Translations under genes and position numbers: made by a program
Source: Pontivivens sp032464575
Lineage (GTDB): Bacteria; Pseudomonadota; Alphaproteobacteria; Rhodobacterales; Rhodobacteraceae
Assembly (NCBI GenBank): GCA_032464575.1
Contig: JAWDKM010000005.1
Coordinates: 248,001 to 312,000, forward strand
Length of the DNA stretch: 64,000 nt
Direction: 5' to 3'
The notes under the pieces: model-generated
Seen by the model: the letters and a program-made list of their open reading frames with translations, nothing else
Told to the model about the DNA's origin: nothing
Database searches by the model: none
Part shown: positions 42,107 through 50,218 of the stretch, one piece after another
How positions within the stretch are numbered: position 1 is the stretch's first letter
Layout: every line of letters starts with the position of its first letter

Positions 42107-43096
42107 ATGAGCGACACGGACCGTCTCGACCACGCCCTTGCGGCGGGGCTGCCCTGGCCCGACGGGCCGGTGCTGTGCCTGCGGCCCCGGCCCGAACCGG
42201 GCTGGGCCGAACATCGCGACCGCCTGCGCTGCCTCCAGAGTTTTCGGCGCGATCACGACGCGCTGGGGCGGCTGGGCCTGACGCGGGTCGAGGCGCCGGA
42301 GCCGGGTGAGGCAGCGTTGGTCTGCCTCACCCGGGCACGGGCGGAGAATCTCGGAAACATCGCGCGCGCGTGGGATGTGCTGCCCGATGGCGCGCCGCTG
42401 ATCGTGACGGGAGCGAAGACGGACGGGATCGACAGCGTGCTGAAACAGGTCCGCAAGGCGATGCCCGTGGCGGAGGTCGTGGCGAAGGCGCATGGCAAGC
42501 TCTTCTGGACCCTCAAGGATCCCGCCAGCCCGCCGCCGCCCGACTGGGCCCATGGCGCCGCGTCGCGCCCCAACGCCGACGGCTTTCATACCGCTCCGGG
42601 CATGTTCAGTCCCGATCGGGCCGATCCCGGCTCCGAACTGCTCGCCGCCCGATTCGGACCGGAAATCACCGGTCGCGTCGCGGATTTGGGCGCAGGCTGG
42701 GGTTGGCTCTCGGCAAAACTGCTGGAGACTGCACCTGGCGTCGCCGAGGTCGGGCTCTACGAGGCCGAGGGCCTGGCGCTCGATGCCGCGCGGCGCAATG
42801 TTCCGGACGCCCGCGCGCGGTTCCATTGGACCGACGTGACCGCCCTACCCAACGACAGCTTCGACTGGGTGATCACGAATCCCCCCTTCCACCAGAGCCG
42901 CGCGGCGGAGCCCGGGCTGGGGCAGGCGTTCATCGCCGCGGCGGCACGGATGCTCGCTCCCTCCGGCACCGCGTTGATCGTCGCGAACCGGCAGCTTCCT
43001 TACGAGTCGGCGCTGACGGCCGCCTTCCGCGACTGGGAGGAGCTGCCCGGTAACGGCGTCTACAAGCTCTTCCGCGCCCGCCGCCCGAAAGGCTGA
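42107..43096 (+). CDS. rsmC: 16S rRNA guanine methyltransferase, RsmC-like
   Basis: 329 residues. The N-terminal half is a degenerate methyltransferase-like domain. The C-terminal half has the SAM motif GRVADLGAGWGWLSAKLL near residue 185 and the catalytic NPPFHQSRAAEPGLGQAF near 260, as in RsmC/RlmG enzymes that methylate N2 of guanine in rRNA. Site G1207 of 16S is the likely target by family. It begins 14 bases after clpS. Confidence 0.82.
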   Translation: MSDTDRLDHALAAGLPWPDGPVLCLRPRPEPGWAEHRDRLRCLQSFRRDHDALGRLGLTRVEAPEPGEAALVCLTRARAENLGNIARAWDVLPDGAPLIVTGAKTDGIDSVLKQVRKAMPVAEVVAKAHGKLFWTLKDPASPPPPDWAHGAASRPNADGFHTAPGMFSPDRADPGSELLAARFGPEITGRVADLGAGWGWLSAKLLETAPGVAEVGLYEAEGLALDAARRNVPDARARFHWTDVTALPNDSFDWVITNPPFHQSRAAEPGLGQAFIAAAARMLAPSGTALIVANRQLPYESALTAAFRDWEELPGNGVYKLFRARRPKG

Positions 43097-43112
43097 TTAA
43101 CCCTTTCAAGCG

Positions 43113-43154
43113 GTTAACACTTGTTAACGCAGGCGACGGCGGCCAAGTGTTAAC
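43113..43154. repeat. 11-bp inverted repeat before the nuclease-like gene
   Basis: GTTAACACTTG (43113-43123) and CAAGTGTTAAC (43144-43154) are perfect inverted copies 20 bases apart. The left arm continues into TTAACACTTGTTAA, itself a near-palindrome. The right arm ends 2 bases before the start codon at 43157. It could be a hairpin covering the start or an operator. Confidence 0.6.
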
Positions 43155-43156
43155 GA

Positions 43157-43807
43157 ATGTTGACGCGCCTGATCCTCCTCGCCCTCCTCACCGCATCGCC
43201 CGCGGCAGCCGACACCTTCACCGGCCCGGCGATCATCATCGACGGCGACACGATCCGCATGGGAGACCACCGCATCCGCCTGTCGGGTTTCGACGCGCCG
43301 GAGCGGGACCAGCATTGCGGCACGACGCCCTGCGGGGCGGTCGCAGCCAACGAACTCCGCGCCCGCATCGCTGACCAGCCCATCACCTGCCACCCGGACG
43401 GCACCCGCCACGGCAACCGGATCGTTGCCACCTGCCACACGCCGGACGGCCAAACGCTGGGCGACTGGATGGTGAGCGAAGGCTACGCCGTCGACGACGC
43501 GCGCTACGCCCCGAACTACGCCCCGCAGACCGCGGCGGCACATGCAGCCGACAAAGGCCTCTGGCCCCACGGCCTCGCCTCCGGCCGGGCCTGGCGGATC
43601 GGTGCCGTCGACACGGCGGACATCAACCCGGCGGAATGCGCCATCAAGGGCAATATCTCCACCAACGGCCGCATCTACCACGTGCCGGGCGAATCGCGCA
43701 GCTACGGCGTCACCCGAATCGACCTCTCCCGCGGCGAGCGCTGGTTCTGCTCTATCGCCGAAGCCGAGGCCGCTGGCTGGCGCGCACCCGGGGCCTCGAC
43801 GAGCTGA
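43157..43807 (+). CDS. Secreted staphylococcal-nuclease-like protein
   Basis: 216 residues. The signal peptide is MLTRLILLALLTASPAAA. An SNase-like domain follows: AIIIDGDTIRMGDHRIRLSG and FDAPERDQHCG carry the metal-binding Asp and the Arg/Glu pair of thermonucleases. SEGYAVDDARYAPNYAPQTA is the conserved end. Four or more Cys suggest periplasmic disulfides. The extra C-terminal ~65 residues (GNISTNGRIYHVPGESRSYG) resemble a second motif seen in exported SNase proteins. The ribosome site is poor and lies in an inverted repeat. Confidence 0.82.
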   Translation: MLTRLILLALLTASPAAADTFTGPAIIIDGDTIRMGDHRIRLSGFDAPERDQHCGTTPCGAVAANELRARIADQPITCHPDGTRHGNRIVATCHTPDGQTLGDWMVSEGYAVDDARYAPNYAPQTAAAHAADKGLWPHGLASGRAWRIGAVDTADINPAECAIKGNISTNGRIYHVPGESRSYGVTRIDLSRGERWFCSIAEAEAAGWRAPGASTS

Positions 43808-43813
43808 CGCCGT

Positions 43814-43857
43814 CCCTTCATCTTTCCCGAAATACGCCCGCCGGAGGCGGTCCCGCC
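43814..43857 (-). repeat. Dispersed 3'-end repeat, copy E (after the acyl-CoA synthetase)
   Basis: The best-preserved copy: CCCTTCATCTTTCCCG, then AAATACGCCCGCCGGAGGC and GGTCCCGCC. On the minus strand it begins 3 bases after the acyl-CoA synthetase stop, and CCGCC-TCC-GGCGG is followed by GCGTATTTCGGG. Confidence 0.7.
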
Positions 43858-43859
43858 CT

Positions 43860-45473
43860 CTACATCCCGCGGGCCCGCTCGCGCAGCTCGAACTTCTGGA
43901 TCTTGCCGGTGGAGGTCTTGGGCAACTCACCGAAGACCACGTGCCGCGGCGCCTTGAAATGGGCGAGGCCGGCGCGGCAATGGGCGATGATCTCCTCCGC
44001 CATGACCTCGGCCCCCGGCCGCAGCTCGACGAAGGCGCAGGGCGTCTCGCCCCACTTCTCGTCCGGTTTCGCAACCACCGCGCAGAACGCCACGGCCGGG
44101 TGACGGTAGAGCTCCTCCTCCACCTCGATGGAGGAGATGTTCTCGCCCCCCGAGATGATGATGTCCTTCGCCCGGTCACGCAGCTGGATGTAGCCGTCGG
44201 GGTGCTTCACGCCGAGGTCGCCGGTCCGGAACCACCCGCCCTTGAAGGCCCGGTCCGTCGCATCCGGATTGCGGAAATAGCCCTTCATCACGACGTTGCC
44301 GCGCATGACGACCTCACCAAGCGTCTCGCCATCCGCGGGCACCGGCGCGTCGTCCTCGCCCAGCACCTCCAGCTCCTCCAGCGCCGCATATCGCACGCCC
44401 TGCCGAGCCTTGAGCCGCGCCTGCTCCGCCTCGCCGAGCCCGTCCCAGTCTAGGTGCCACTCGTTGATGACGGACGGCCCGTAAACCTCCGTCAGCCCAT
44501 AGAGGTGGGTGACATCGAAGCCCGCGGCACCCATGGCTGCCAGTACACTCTCCGGCGGCGGGGCCGCGGCGGTGAAGAAGGCAACCCGGTGCGGCAGGTC
44601 ACGCCGCTGGTCGTCGGGCGCGTCGAGCAGCGTGCTCATCACGATCGGTGCGCCGCACATATGGGTGACGCCGTGATCCGCGATCGCGTCGAACATCGCC
44701 TTCGCCCGGACCTGCCGCAGGCACACATGGGTGCCCGCCACAGCACTCAGCGACCAGGGGAAGCACCAGCCGTTGCAGTGGAACATCGGCAGGGTCCACA
44801 GGTAGACGGGATGCTGCCCCATCGCGGCGTGCAGGACGTTCCCTGTGGCGAGCAGCATCGCGCCGCGGTGGTGGTAGACCACGCCCTTGGGATTGCCGGT
44901 GGTGCCGGAGGTGTAGTTGAGGCTGATGGCGTCCCACTCGTCCCGCGGCATCTGCCAGTCGTAGTCCGCGGCACCGGTGGCGAGGAACGCGTCGTAGGCG
45001 CAGTCCGCCTCGCTCACTGTTGGATCGGCGTACTCGATCAGCCGCGGCGGGGCGTCCATTCCGGCACAGGCGTCCTCTGCGAGTGCGCGCAGCTCCGCAT
45101 CGACCAGCAGCACCTTCGCCTCGCCATGCCGCAGGATGAAGCCGATCCCGTCCGCATCGAGCCGGGTGTTGATCGCGTTGAGCACCGCGCCGCACATCGG
45201 CACGCCGTAATGCGCCTCGATCATCGGCGGGGTATTCAGGAGCAGGGCGGCCACCGTATCCCCCCGGCCGATTCCCGAGACGGCCAGAGCGGAGGCGAGC
45301 CGCCGCGCCCGCACATAAAGCTCCTCATAGCTGAAACGCTGTTCCCCGTGGATCACGGCGACGTGGCGCGGATGCACCAGAGCGGCGCGCGCGAGCAATG
45401 TCAGAGGGGTCAACGGCTGGTGGTTGGCGGCGCAGCGCAGCAACGCCTCGTTGTAGTCCGCTTCCGTCGGCAT
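43860..45473 (-). CDS. Acyl-CoA synthetase (AMP-forming)
   Basis: 537 residues. It activates a carboxylic acid to its CoA thioester through an acyl-AMP. Motifs are LNYTSGTTGNPKGVVYHHRG near residue 190, YGLTEVYGPS near 325, GWFRTGDLG near 415, DIIISGGENISSIEVE near 437 and the C-terminal catalytic Lys in PKTSTGKIQKFELR. The sequence looks like medium-chain or 3-methylmercaptopropionate (DmdB-like) ligases common in this family of bacteria; the substrate is not settled. GGGGAGG is 6 bases before the ATG at 45473; an upstream ATG at 45494 would use up that site. Confidence 0.9.
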   Translation of the reverse strand: MPTEADYNEALLRCAANHQPLTPLTLLARAALVHPRHVAVIHGEQRFSYEELYVRARRLASALAVSGIGRGDTVAALLLNTPPMIEAHYGVPMCGAVLNAINTRLDADGIGFILRHGEAKVLLVDAELRALAEDACAGMDAPPRLIEYADPTVSEADCAYDAFLATGAADYDWQMPRDEWDAISLNYTSGTTGNPKGVVYHHRGAMLLATGNVLHAAMGQHPVYLWTLPMFHCNGWCFPWSLSAVAGTHVCLRQVRAKAMFDAIADHGVTHMCGAPIVMSTLLDAPDDQRRDLPHRVAFFTAAAPPPESVLAAMGAAGFDVTHLYGLTEVYGPSVINEWHLDWDGLGEAEQARLKARQGVRYAALEELEVLGEDDAPVPADGETLGEVVMRGNVVMKGYFRNPDATDRAFKGGWFRTGDLGVKHPDGYIQLRDRAKDIIISGGENISSIEVEEELYRHPAVAFCAVVAKPDEKWGETPCAFVELRPGAEVMAEEIIAHCRAGLAHFKAPRHVVFGELPKTSTGKIQKFELRERARGM

Positions 45474-45588
45474 CGCATCCTCCCCTTTTTCCATCTTGAT
45501 AGCAGAGCGGGACCCCCTCGCAACTCCGCGAGAAACCGCCTATATGACCGCTCTGCCGCGGGGACGGCTGGCATCGAACGGGTGAGAG

Positions 45589-46392
45589 ATGGGATCGGTA
45601 GCGGGCAAATCCGTCATCGTGACGGGGGCGGCGAGCGGCGTAGGCCTCGCCATCGCGCGGAAATTCTGCGCGGAAGGCGCCAAGGTCATGATGGCCGACA
45701 TCGACGACGAAAAGCTCGAGGAAGAGGTCCGCAACATCAAGAAGGACAGCGACCGGCTGCAGAGCTTCTCCTGCGACCTGCGCGAAAAGCTGTCGATCGC
45801 AAACCTTATGGCGACGACCATCGACAGCTTCGACCGGGTGGACATCCTGGTGAACGCGGCGCGGCAGGTGATCTCCTCCGACCCGCTCGATCCGTCGGGC
45901 GAAGTCTTCGACCAGCTCATGCAGCAGAACGTAAAGAACGCGCTCAGGCTCAGCCAGATGGTCGCGCGCAAGATGATCACGCAGGGCGAGGCCGATGGCG
46001 AGGCGCGCGCGAACGGCGCGATCGTGAACGTGACCTCCATCGCCTCGCAACGGACGCTGCCGGAACTGCTCGCCTATTCCGTCAGCTGTGCTGCGCTCGA
46101 CCAGATGACGCGCAGCCTCGCCGTAGCGCTGGCGCCCAAGGGCGTGCGGGTGAACGCGATCGCCCTGGGCGGCGTGATGACCGGTCACCTGAAGGAAGCG
46201 CTGAAAGAGCGGGAGGAGCTGCGCGACGAGCTCACCGCCGTGACACCTTTGGGCCGGATCGGCGATGCGGAGGAGGCGGCGGAGGCGGCGCTCTTCCTCG
46301 CGTCGGACAAGGCGAGCTTCATCACCGGCCAGATCCTCGGTGTGGACGGGGGCCGGACTAACCTCGACCCGTTGGATGCACCGTCGGGCTGA
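45589..46392 (+). CDS. SDR-family protein lacking the catalytic lysine
   Basis: 267 residues. The nucleotide motif VTGAASGVGLAIAR is intact at residues ~11-24, and a Ser occurs in NVTSIASQ. The active-site YxxxK reads YSVSC (codon TGT), so the Lys is Cys, and NNAG is NAAR. The C-terminus ITGQILGVDGG is normal. This suggests a non-catalytic or altered-mechanism SDR that may bind NAD(P) or act as a partner. It is a single gene flanked by a divergent acyl-CoA synthetase (115-base gap) and a palindromic element. Confidence 0.82.
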   Translation: MGSVAGKSVIVTGAASGVGLAIARKFCAEGAKVMMADIDDEKLEEEVRNIKKDSDRLQSFSCDLREKLSIANLMATTIDSFDRVDILVNAARQVISSDPLDPSGEVFDQLMQQNVKNALRLSQMVARKMITQGEADGEARANGAIVNVTSIASQRTLPELLAYSVSCAALDQMTRSLAVALAPKGVRVNAIALGGVMTGHLKEALKEREELRDELTAVTPLGRIGDAEEAAEAALFLASDKASFITGQILGVDGGRTNLDPLDAPSG

Positions 46393-46404
46393 TCGGATCG
46401 ACGA

Positions 46405-46530
46405 GGGCAGCGCCCGACCCTGGGTGGGCGCCGCATGACGTACATACGGCTCGCGCCATCACGACATATTCGGCCGGCACTGCTTCGTGGTCCGCTGTCA
46501 AAGCGCCCTCCCTTGGGGAGGGCCGGGCGG
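46405..46530. repeat. Composite intergenic element, copy 1
   Basis: It begins with GGGCAGCGCCCGACCC (46405-46420) and TGGGTGGGCGCCGC, and ends with GCGCCCTCCCTTGGGGAGGG and CCGGGCGG. It lies between convergent SDR and folC genes. The left arm is identical to copy 2 at 55130, and the distance to the second hairpin is the same (84 bases), although the cores differ. Confidence 0.7.
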
Positions 46531-46556
46531 TACAGTTGCTCGTCGTGGTGTTCTGA

Positions 46557-47822
46557 TCAGCCGTTCTCGCGCAGGACATATCCGGCGAGGTAGAGCGACC
46601 CGCAGATCAGCAGGCGAGCATCTGCCGGCGCTGCGGCCACGGCGCTGACAACGTCCGGCGCAACTACGGCTTCCATCCCGAGCTCCGACGCCGCCGTGGC
46701 CAGTACTTCGGGATCGGCGGCGTTCGCCTCTCCCGGCACCTCGACCGCGTGCAGGCTGCCTGCGATCCGCGCCAGTGGCGTCAGGAAGCCCTTCGCGTCC
46801 TTCGTGTTCATCATACCGCAAATCACGTGCAGCGGACGGTCCGGCAGGCGGCCCAGCGCTTCGGTCAGCGCCCGGCCCGCCGCGATGTTGTGACCGCCAT
46901 CGAGCCAGAGGTCGCGGTCGCCCGCGACCTCGACCAACGGGCCGCGGCGCAGGCGCTGCATCCGCGCGGGCCACTCGGCGCGCGTCACCGCCGCCTCGCA
47001 GGCCACCTCGCCAAAGCCCAGCGCCCGCAGCGCCGCAAGCGTCGTGCCCGCGTTCTGCACCTGATGCGCCCCGATCAGGTTCGGTTTCGGCAGGTCGAGC
47101 AGGCCCCCTTGGTCGAAGAAGGCGAGCCGGCCCTGATCTTCGTAGACGTCCCAGTCTTGCCCGGCGATGGTCAGCGGAGCGCCGACTGCCTCCGCACGCG
47201 CCTCGATCACCGCGCGCACCGGATCGGACTGGCGGGCGATCACCGCGGGCACGCCATGCTTCAGGATCCCGGCCTTCTCCCCCGCGATCTCCTCCACCGT
47301 CTCACCAAGGAACTGCTGGTGGTCGATGGAGACCGGGGTGATGACGCTCAGCGCCGGGCGGTCCACCACGTTCGTCGCGTCGAGCCGCCCGCCGAGGCCC
47401 ACCTCCAGCAGCAGGTGGTCGGCGGGCGTGCGGGAAAAGGCGAGGAACGCGGCACAGGTCGTGATCTCGAAATAGGTGATCGGCGCGCCGCCGTTCACCG
47501 CTTCGCATTCCTCGAGCAGCGCCATCAGCTCCGCCTCGCCGATGAGGCCGTCCGGCAGGCGGATACGCTCGTGAAACCGCGCGAGATGCGGGGAGGTGTA
47601 GACGGAGACGCGCTTCCCCGCCGCCTCCAGCCCCGCGCGCATCATCGCGATGGTGGAGCCCTTGCCGTTCGTGCCCGCCACATGCACCACGGGCGGCAGC
47701 GCGCGCTCTGGGTGGCCGAGAGCGGCGAGCAGCCGCTCCATCCGGTCCAGGGTCAGGTCGATGACCTTGGGATGCAGCGACATCAGCCGCTGCAGCACCA
47801 GGTCCGATGTGGGCGCGCTCAT
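46557..47822 (-). CDS. folC: Bifunctional dihydrofolate/folylpolyglutamate synthase
   Basis: 421 residues. It adds glutamate to dihydropteroate and to folates. The P-loop VHVAGTNGKGSTIAMMRAG is near residue 47, with the omega loop YTSPHLARFHERIR and GLGGRLDATNVV; WLDGGHNIAAGRA begins the C-terminal ligase domain near 308. The start overlaps the accD stop (ATGA), the usual accD-folC pairing. Confidence 0.95.
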   Translation of the reverse strand: MSAPTSDLVLQRLMSLHPKVIDLTLDRMERLLAALGHPERALPPVVHVAGTNGKGSTIAMMRAGLEAAGKRVSVYTSPHLARFHERIRLPDGLIGEAELMALLEECEAVNGGAPITYFEITTCAAFLAFSRTPADHLLLEVGLGGRLDATNVVDRPALSVITPVSIDHQQFLGETVEEIAGEKAGILKHGVPAVIARQSDPVRAVIEARAEAVGAPLTIAGQDWDVYEDQGRLAFFDQGGLLDLPKPNLIGAHQVQNAGTTLAALRALGFGEVACEAAVTRAEWPARMQRLRRGPLVEVAGDRDLWLDGGHNIAAGRALTEALGRLPDRPLHVICGMMNTKDAKGFLTPLARIAGSLHAVEVPGEANAADPEVLATAASELGMEAVVAPDVVSAVAAAPADARLLICGSLYLAGYVLRENG

Positions 47823-48766
47823 TCCTGCTGGGACATCGGCGGCGGCACGGGCGCCGCGGCGGCAGGCGCGGGCAGCACCTCCTCGGCCGGGGCGGGCAGG
47901 TCACCATAGCTGCGCGGCCGCTCGTTCATCAGAAGCCGCAGCAGCGTTGCGAGCTCGTCCCGCATCTCCTTGCGGTCCACTACGCGGTCGAGCATTCCGT
48001 GGTCGAGCAGGTACTCGGCCCGCTGGAAGCCCTCCGGCAGCTTCTCCCGGATCGTCTGTTCGATAACCCGCGGCCCGGCAAAGCAGATCAACGCGTTGGG
48101 CTCCGCGATCTGCACATCGCCCAGCATCGCGTAGCTCGCCGTGACGCCGCCGGTGGTCGGATGGGTAAGGACGACGATGTAGGGCAGCCCCGCCTCCTTC
48201 ACCATGTTCACGGCCACCGTGGTGCGCGGCATCTGCATCAGGGACAGGATCCCCTCCTGCATCCGCGCGCCCCCGGCGGCGGAGAACAGCACCAGCGGCG
48301 CCTTGATCTTAACAGCCCGCTCGGCCGCCGCGATGATCGCGTTGCCGACATACATGCCCATCGAGCCGGCCATGAAGGAGAAGTCCTGCACCGCCACGAC
48401 GCTGCGCAGGTCCCCGATCCGGCCCTCGGCAACGACCATCGCCTCATGCTCGCCAGTGGTCTTGCGCGCATCGGCCATCCGCTTCACGTAGGGCTTCTGA
48501 TCGCGGAAATGCAGCGGATCGGCGATCGGGTCCTTCACCTGGATCTCGGTATACACACTGCCGTCAAAGAGCGATTCCAGCCGCTCCCGCGCGCCGATCA
48601 CCATGTGATGGTTGCAGTTCTGGCAGGTGTAGAGCGCGTCCTTGAGCTCGCGATGAAACAGCATCGTCCCGCAATTCTCGCACTTGGACCAGAGGTTCTC
48701 CGGCACCTCGCGCCGCGAGAACAGCGAGTTGATCATCGGGCGGGTGAAATTGGAAATCCAGCTCAT
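47819..48766 (-). CDS. accD: Acetyl-CoA carboxylase carboxyltransferase subunit beta
   Basis: 315 residues. The zinc-ribbon CENCGTML with CQNCNHHM spans residues ~27-50. The carboxyltransferase core includes GGARMQEGILSLMQMPR, LTHPTTGGVTASYAMLGD and FAGPRVIEQT. It carries out the second half-reaction that makes malonyl-CoA for fatty acids. The C-terminal ~30 residues are Ala/Pro-rich and probably disordered. Start ATG at 48766 with AAGGA upstream. It diverges from the aminotransferase gene across 118 bases. Confidence 0.96.
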   Translation of the reverse strand: MSWISNFTRPMINSLFSRREVPENLWSKCENCGTMLFHRELKDALYTCQNCNHHMVIGARERLESLFDGSVYTEIQVKDPIADPLHFRDQKPYVKRMADARKTTGEHEAMVVAEGRIGDLRSVVAVQDFSFMAGSMGMYVGNAIIAAAERAVKIKAPLVLFSAAGGARMQEGILSLMQMPRTTVAVNMVKEAGLPYIVVLTHPTTGGVTASYAMLGDVQIAEPNALICFAGPRVIEQTIREKLPEGFQRAEYLLDHGMLDRVVDRKEMRDELATLLRLLMNERPRSYGDLPAPAEEVLPAPAAAAPVPPPMSQQE

Positions 48767-48884
48767 GGGCGCGGGCGGTCCTTTTCTCGGTTGGCCGTCA
48801 GATAAAGCCCGATGCAGGCGATTGCAACGACGGCAGGCGGTGCCTAGGGTCAGGACAACTGACACAATAAGGGGGGAGGACGGC

Positions 48885-49742
48885 ATGGCGCTCGGCACGC
48901 AGATCCGGACCTGGTTCGAGGGGCGCTGGCATGAGGGGAACCCCGCCATCCTGGGCGCCGCGGACCACGCGACATGGCTCGGCACGCTGGTCTTCGACGG
49001 CGCGCGGACCTTCGAGGGCGTGTCCCCGGACCTCGACCTGCACTGCGCCCGCGTCGTCCGCTCCGCCCGCGCGATGGGGATGGAGCCGCCGGTGGAGGCG
49101 GACGAGATCGAGCGGATCGCCCGTGAGGGGATTGCGATGTATCCCGATGACGCCGAGCTCTACATCCGGCCGATGATGTGGAGTGCGGACGGTGCCGCGA
49201 ACCTGATCGCGCCCGATCCGGGCTCCTGCGTCTTCGCGCTGACGATCGAGGATTTTCCGGTGCCGCCCCTAGGGGCCATCTCGCTGACGGTCTCGCCCTT
49301 CCGCCGTCCCCGCCCCGACATGGCGCTGACCGAGGCGAAGGCCGCCTGCCTCTACCCCAACAACGGACGGATGCTGACCGAGGCGAAGTCCCGCGGCTTC
49401 GACAATGCGCTGAGCCTCGATTTCGAGGACAACGTGGCGGAGACGGCGACGACCAACGCCTTCCTCGTGAAGGACGGCGTGGTGCGGACACCGGTGCCCA
49501 ACGGCACCTTCCTTGACGGGATCACCCGGCAGCGGGTCATCGCGCTGCTGCGCGACGACGGCACCGAGGTCGAGGAGACCTCGCTGCGGGTCGAGGATTT
49601 CGCGGCGGCCGACGAGATCTTCCTGACCGGCAATGCCGCCAAGGTCACCGGCGTGAAGCGGTTCGAGGAGCGGGAGATGCAGCTCGGCCCCGTCACCCGG
49701 CGCGCGCGGGAACTCTACTGGTCCTACGCCCATGGGGCGTGA
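48885..49742 (+). CDS. ilvE: Class IV aminotransferase, branched-chain type
   Basis: 285 residues, fold-type IV PLP enzyme. Segments: FDGARTFEGVSPDLDLHCAR near residue 38, YIRPMMW near 93, the PLP Lys region LTEAKSRGFDNALSLD near 165 and ETATTNAFLVKDG near 187. It probably interconverts branched-chain amino acids and 2-oxo acids; D-amino-acid or aminodeoxychorismate-related substrates are alternatives. GGGGGGAGG is 4 bases before the ATG. Its end overlaps the cytochrome gene by 11 bases. Confidence 0.8.
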   Translation: MALGTQIRTWFEGRWHEGNPAILGAADHATWLGTLVFDGARTFEGVSPDLDLHCARVVRSARAMGMEPPVEADEIERIAREGIAMYPDDAELYIRPMMWSADGAANLIAPDPGSCVFALTIEDFPVPPLGAISLTVSPFRRPRPDMALTEAKAACLYPNNGRMLTEAKSRGFDNALSLDFEDNVAETATTNAFLVKDGVVRTPVPNGTFLDGITRQRVIALLRDDGTEVEETSLRVEDFAAADEIFLTGNAAKVTGVKRFEEREMQLGPVTRRARELYWSYAHGA

Positions 49743-50208
49743 CGCGCGGCGCATCGCGACCCTTTGGCTGCATTGGCTCAGCTTCGCCGGGATCCTGTGG
49801 TTCGTCTCGGTCCCGTTCGAGTGGAAGCCGCCGGCGGCACCCCTGCCCCACGTGATCGCCGCCCTGCTGGTCGCAGGTGTGGCTGCGATCTGGTTCGCGC
49901 TTTACGCCCTGCACGGCCCGCTCTTCAAACCGGGGCCGAAGCTGGAGAGGCTGGCGCGGCGCGTCCACCGGCCCGCACACCACGCGCTCTACCTCTCGCT
50001 GCCGTTGCTGGCGGGCGCGGCGGTCGTCACGCCTTTGGCCGGGATCGGCGAAGTGCCGGGCTGGGCGGTCACGGCTCAGGATCTGGTAGTGAAGGTCATG
50101 CTCTTCGCCGTCATCCTCCACGCGATCTACCACCTCTGGCGGCACACGGCGCTCAATGACGGCGCGCTGCGCAAGATCACGCCGCGCGCGATCCACCACC
50201 TGCTCTGA
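49732..50208 (+). CDS. Cytochrome b561-like membrane protein
   Basis: 158 residues with four predicted membrane helices and His at LHWLSF (residue ~14), the HRPAHHALY motif near 78 and LHAIYHLWRHTAL near 118, consistent with two haem-b ligands pairs as in bacterial cytochrome b561. It may pass electrons between quinones and periplasmic acceptors. The start lies inside the preceding aminotransferase gene. It precedes the quinone oxidoreductase gene by 10 bases. Confidence 0.75.
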   Translation: MGRDARRIATLWLHWLSFAGILWFVSVPFEWKPPAAPLPHVIAALLVAGVAAIWFALYALHGPLFKPGPKLERLARRVHRPAHHALYLSLPLLAGAAVVTPLAGIGEVPGWAVTAQDLVVKVMLFAVILHAIYHLWRHTALNDGALRKITPRAIHHLL

Positions 50209-50218
50209 CGAGGGACCC

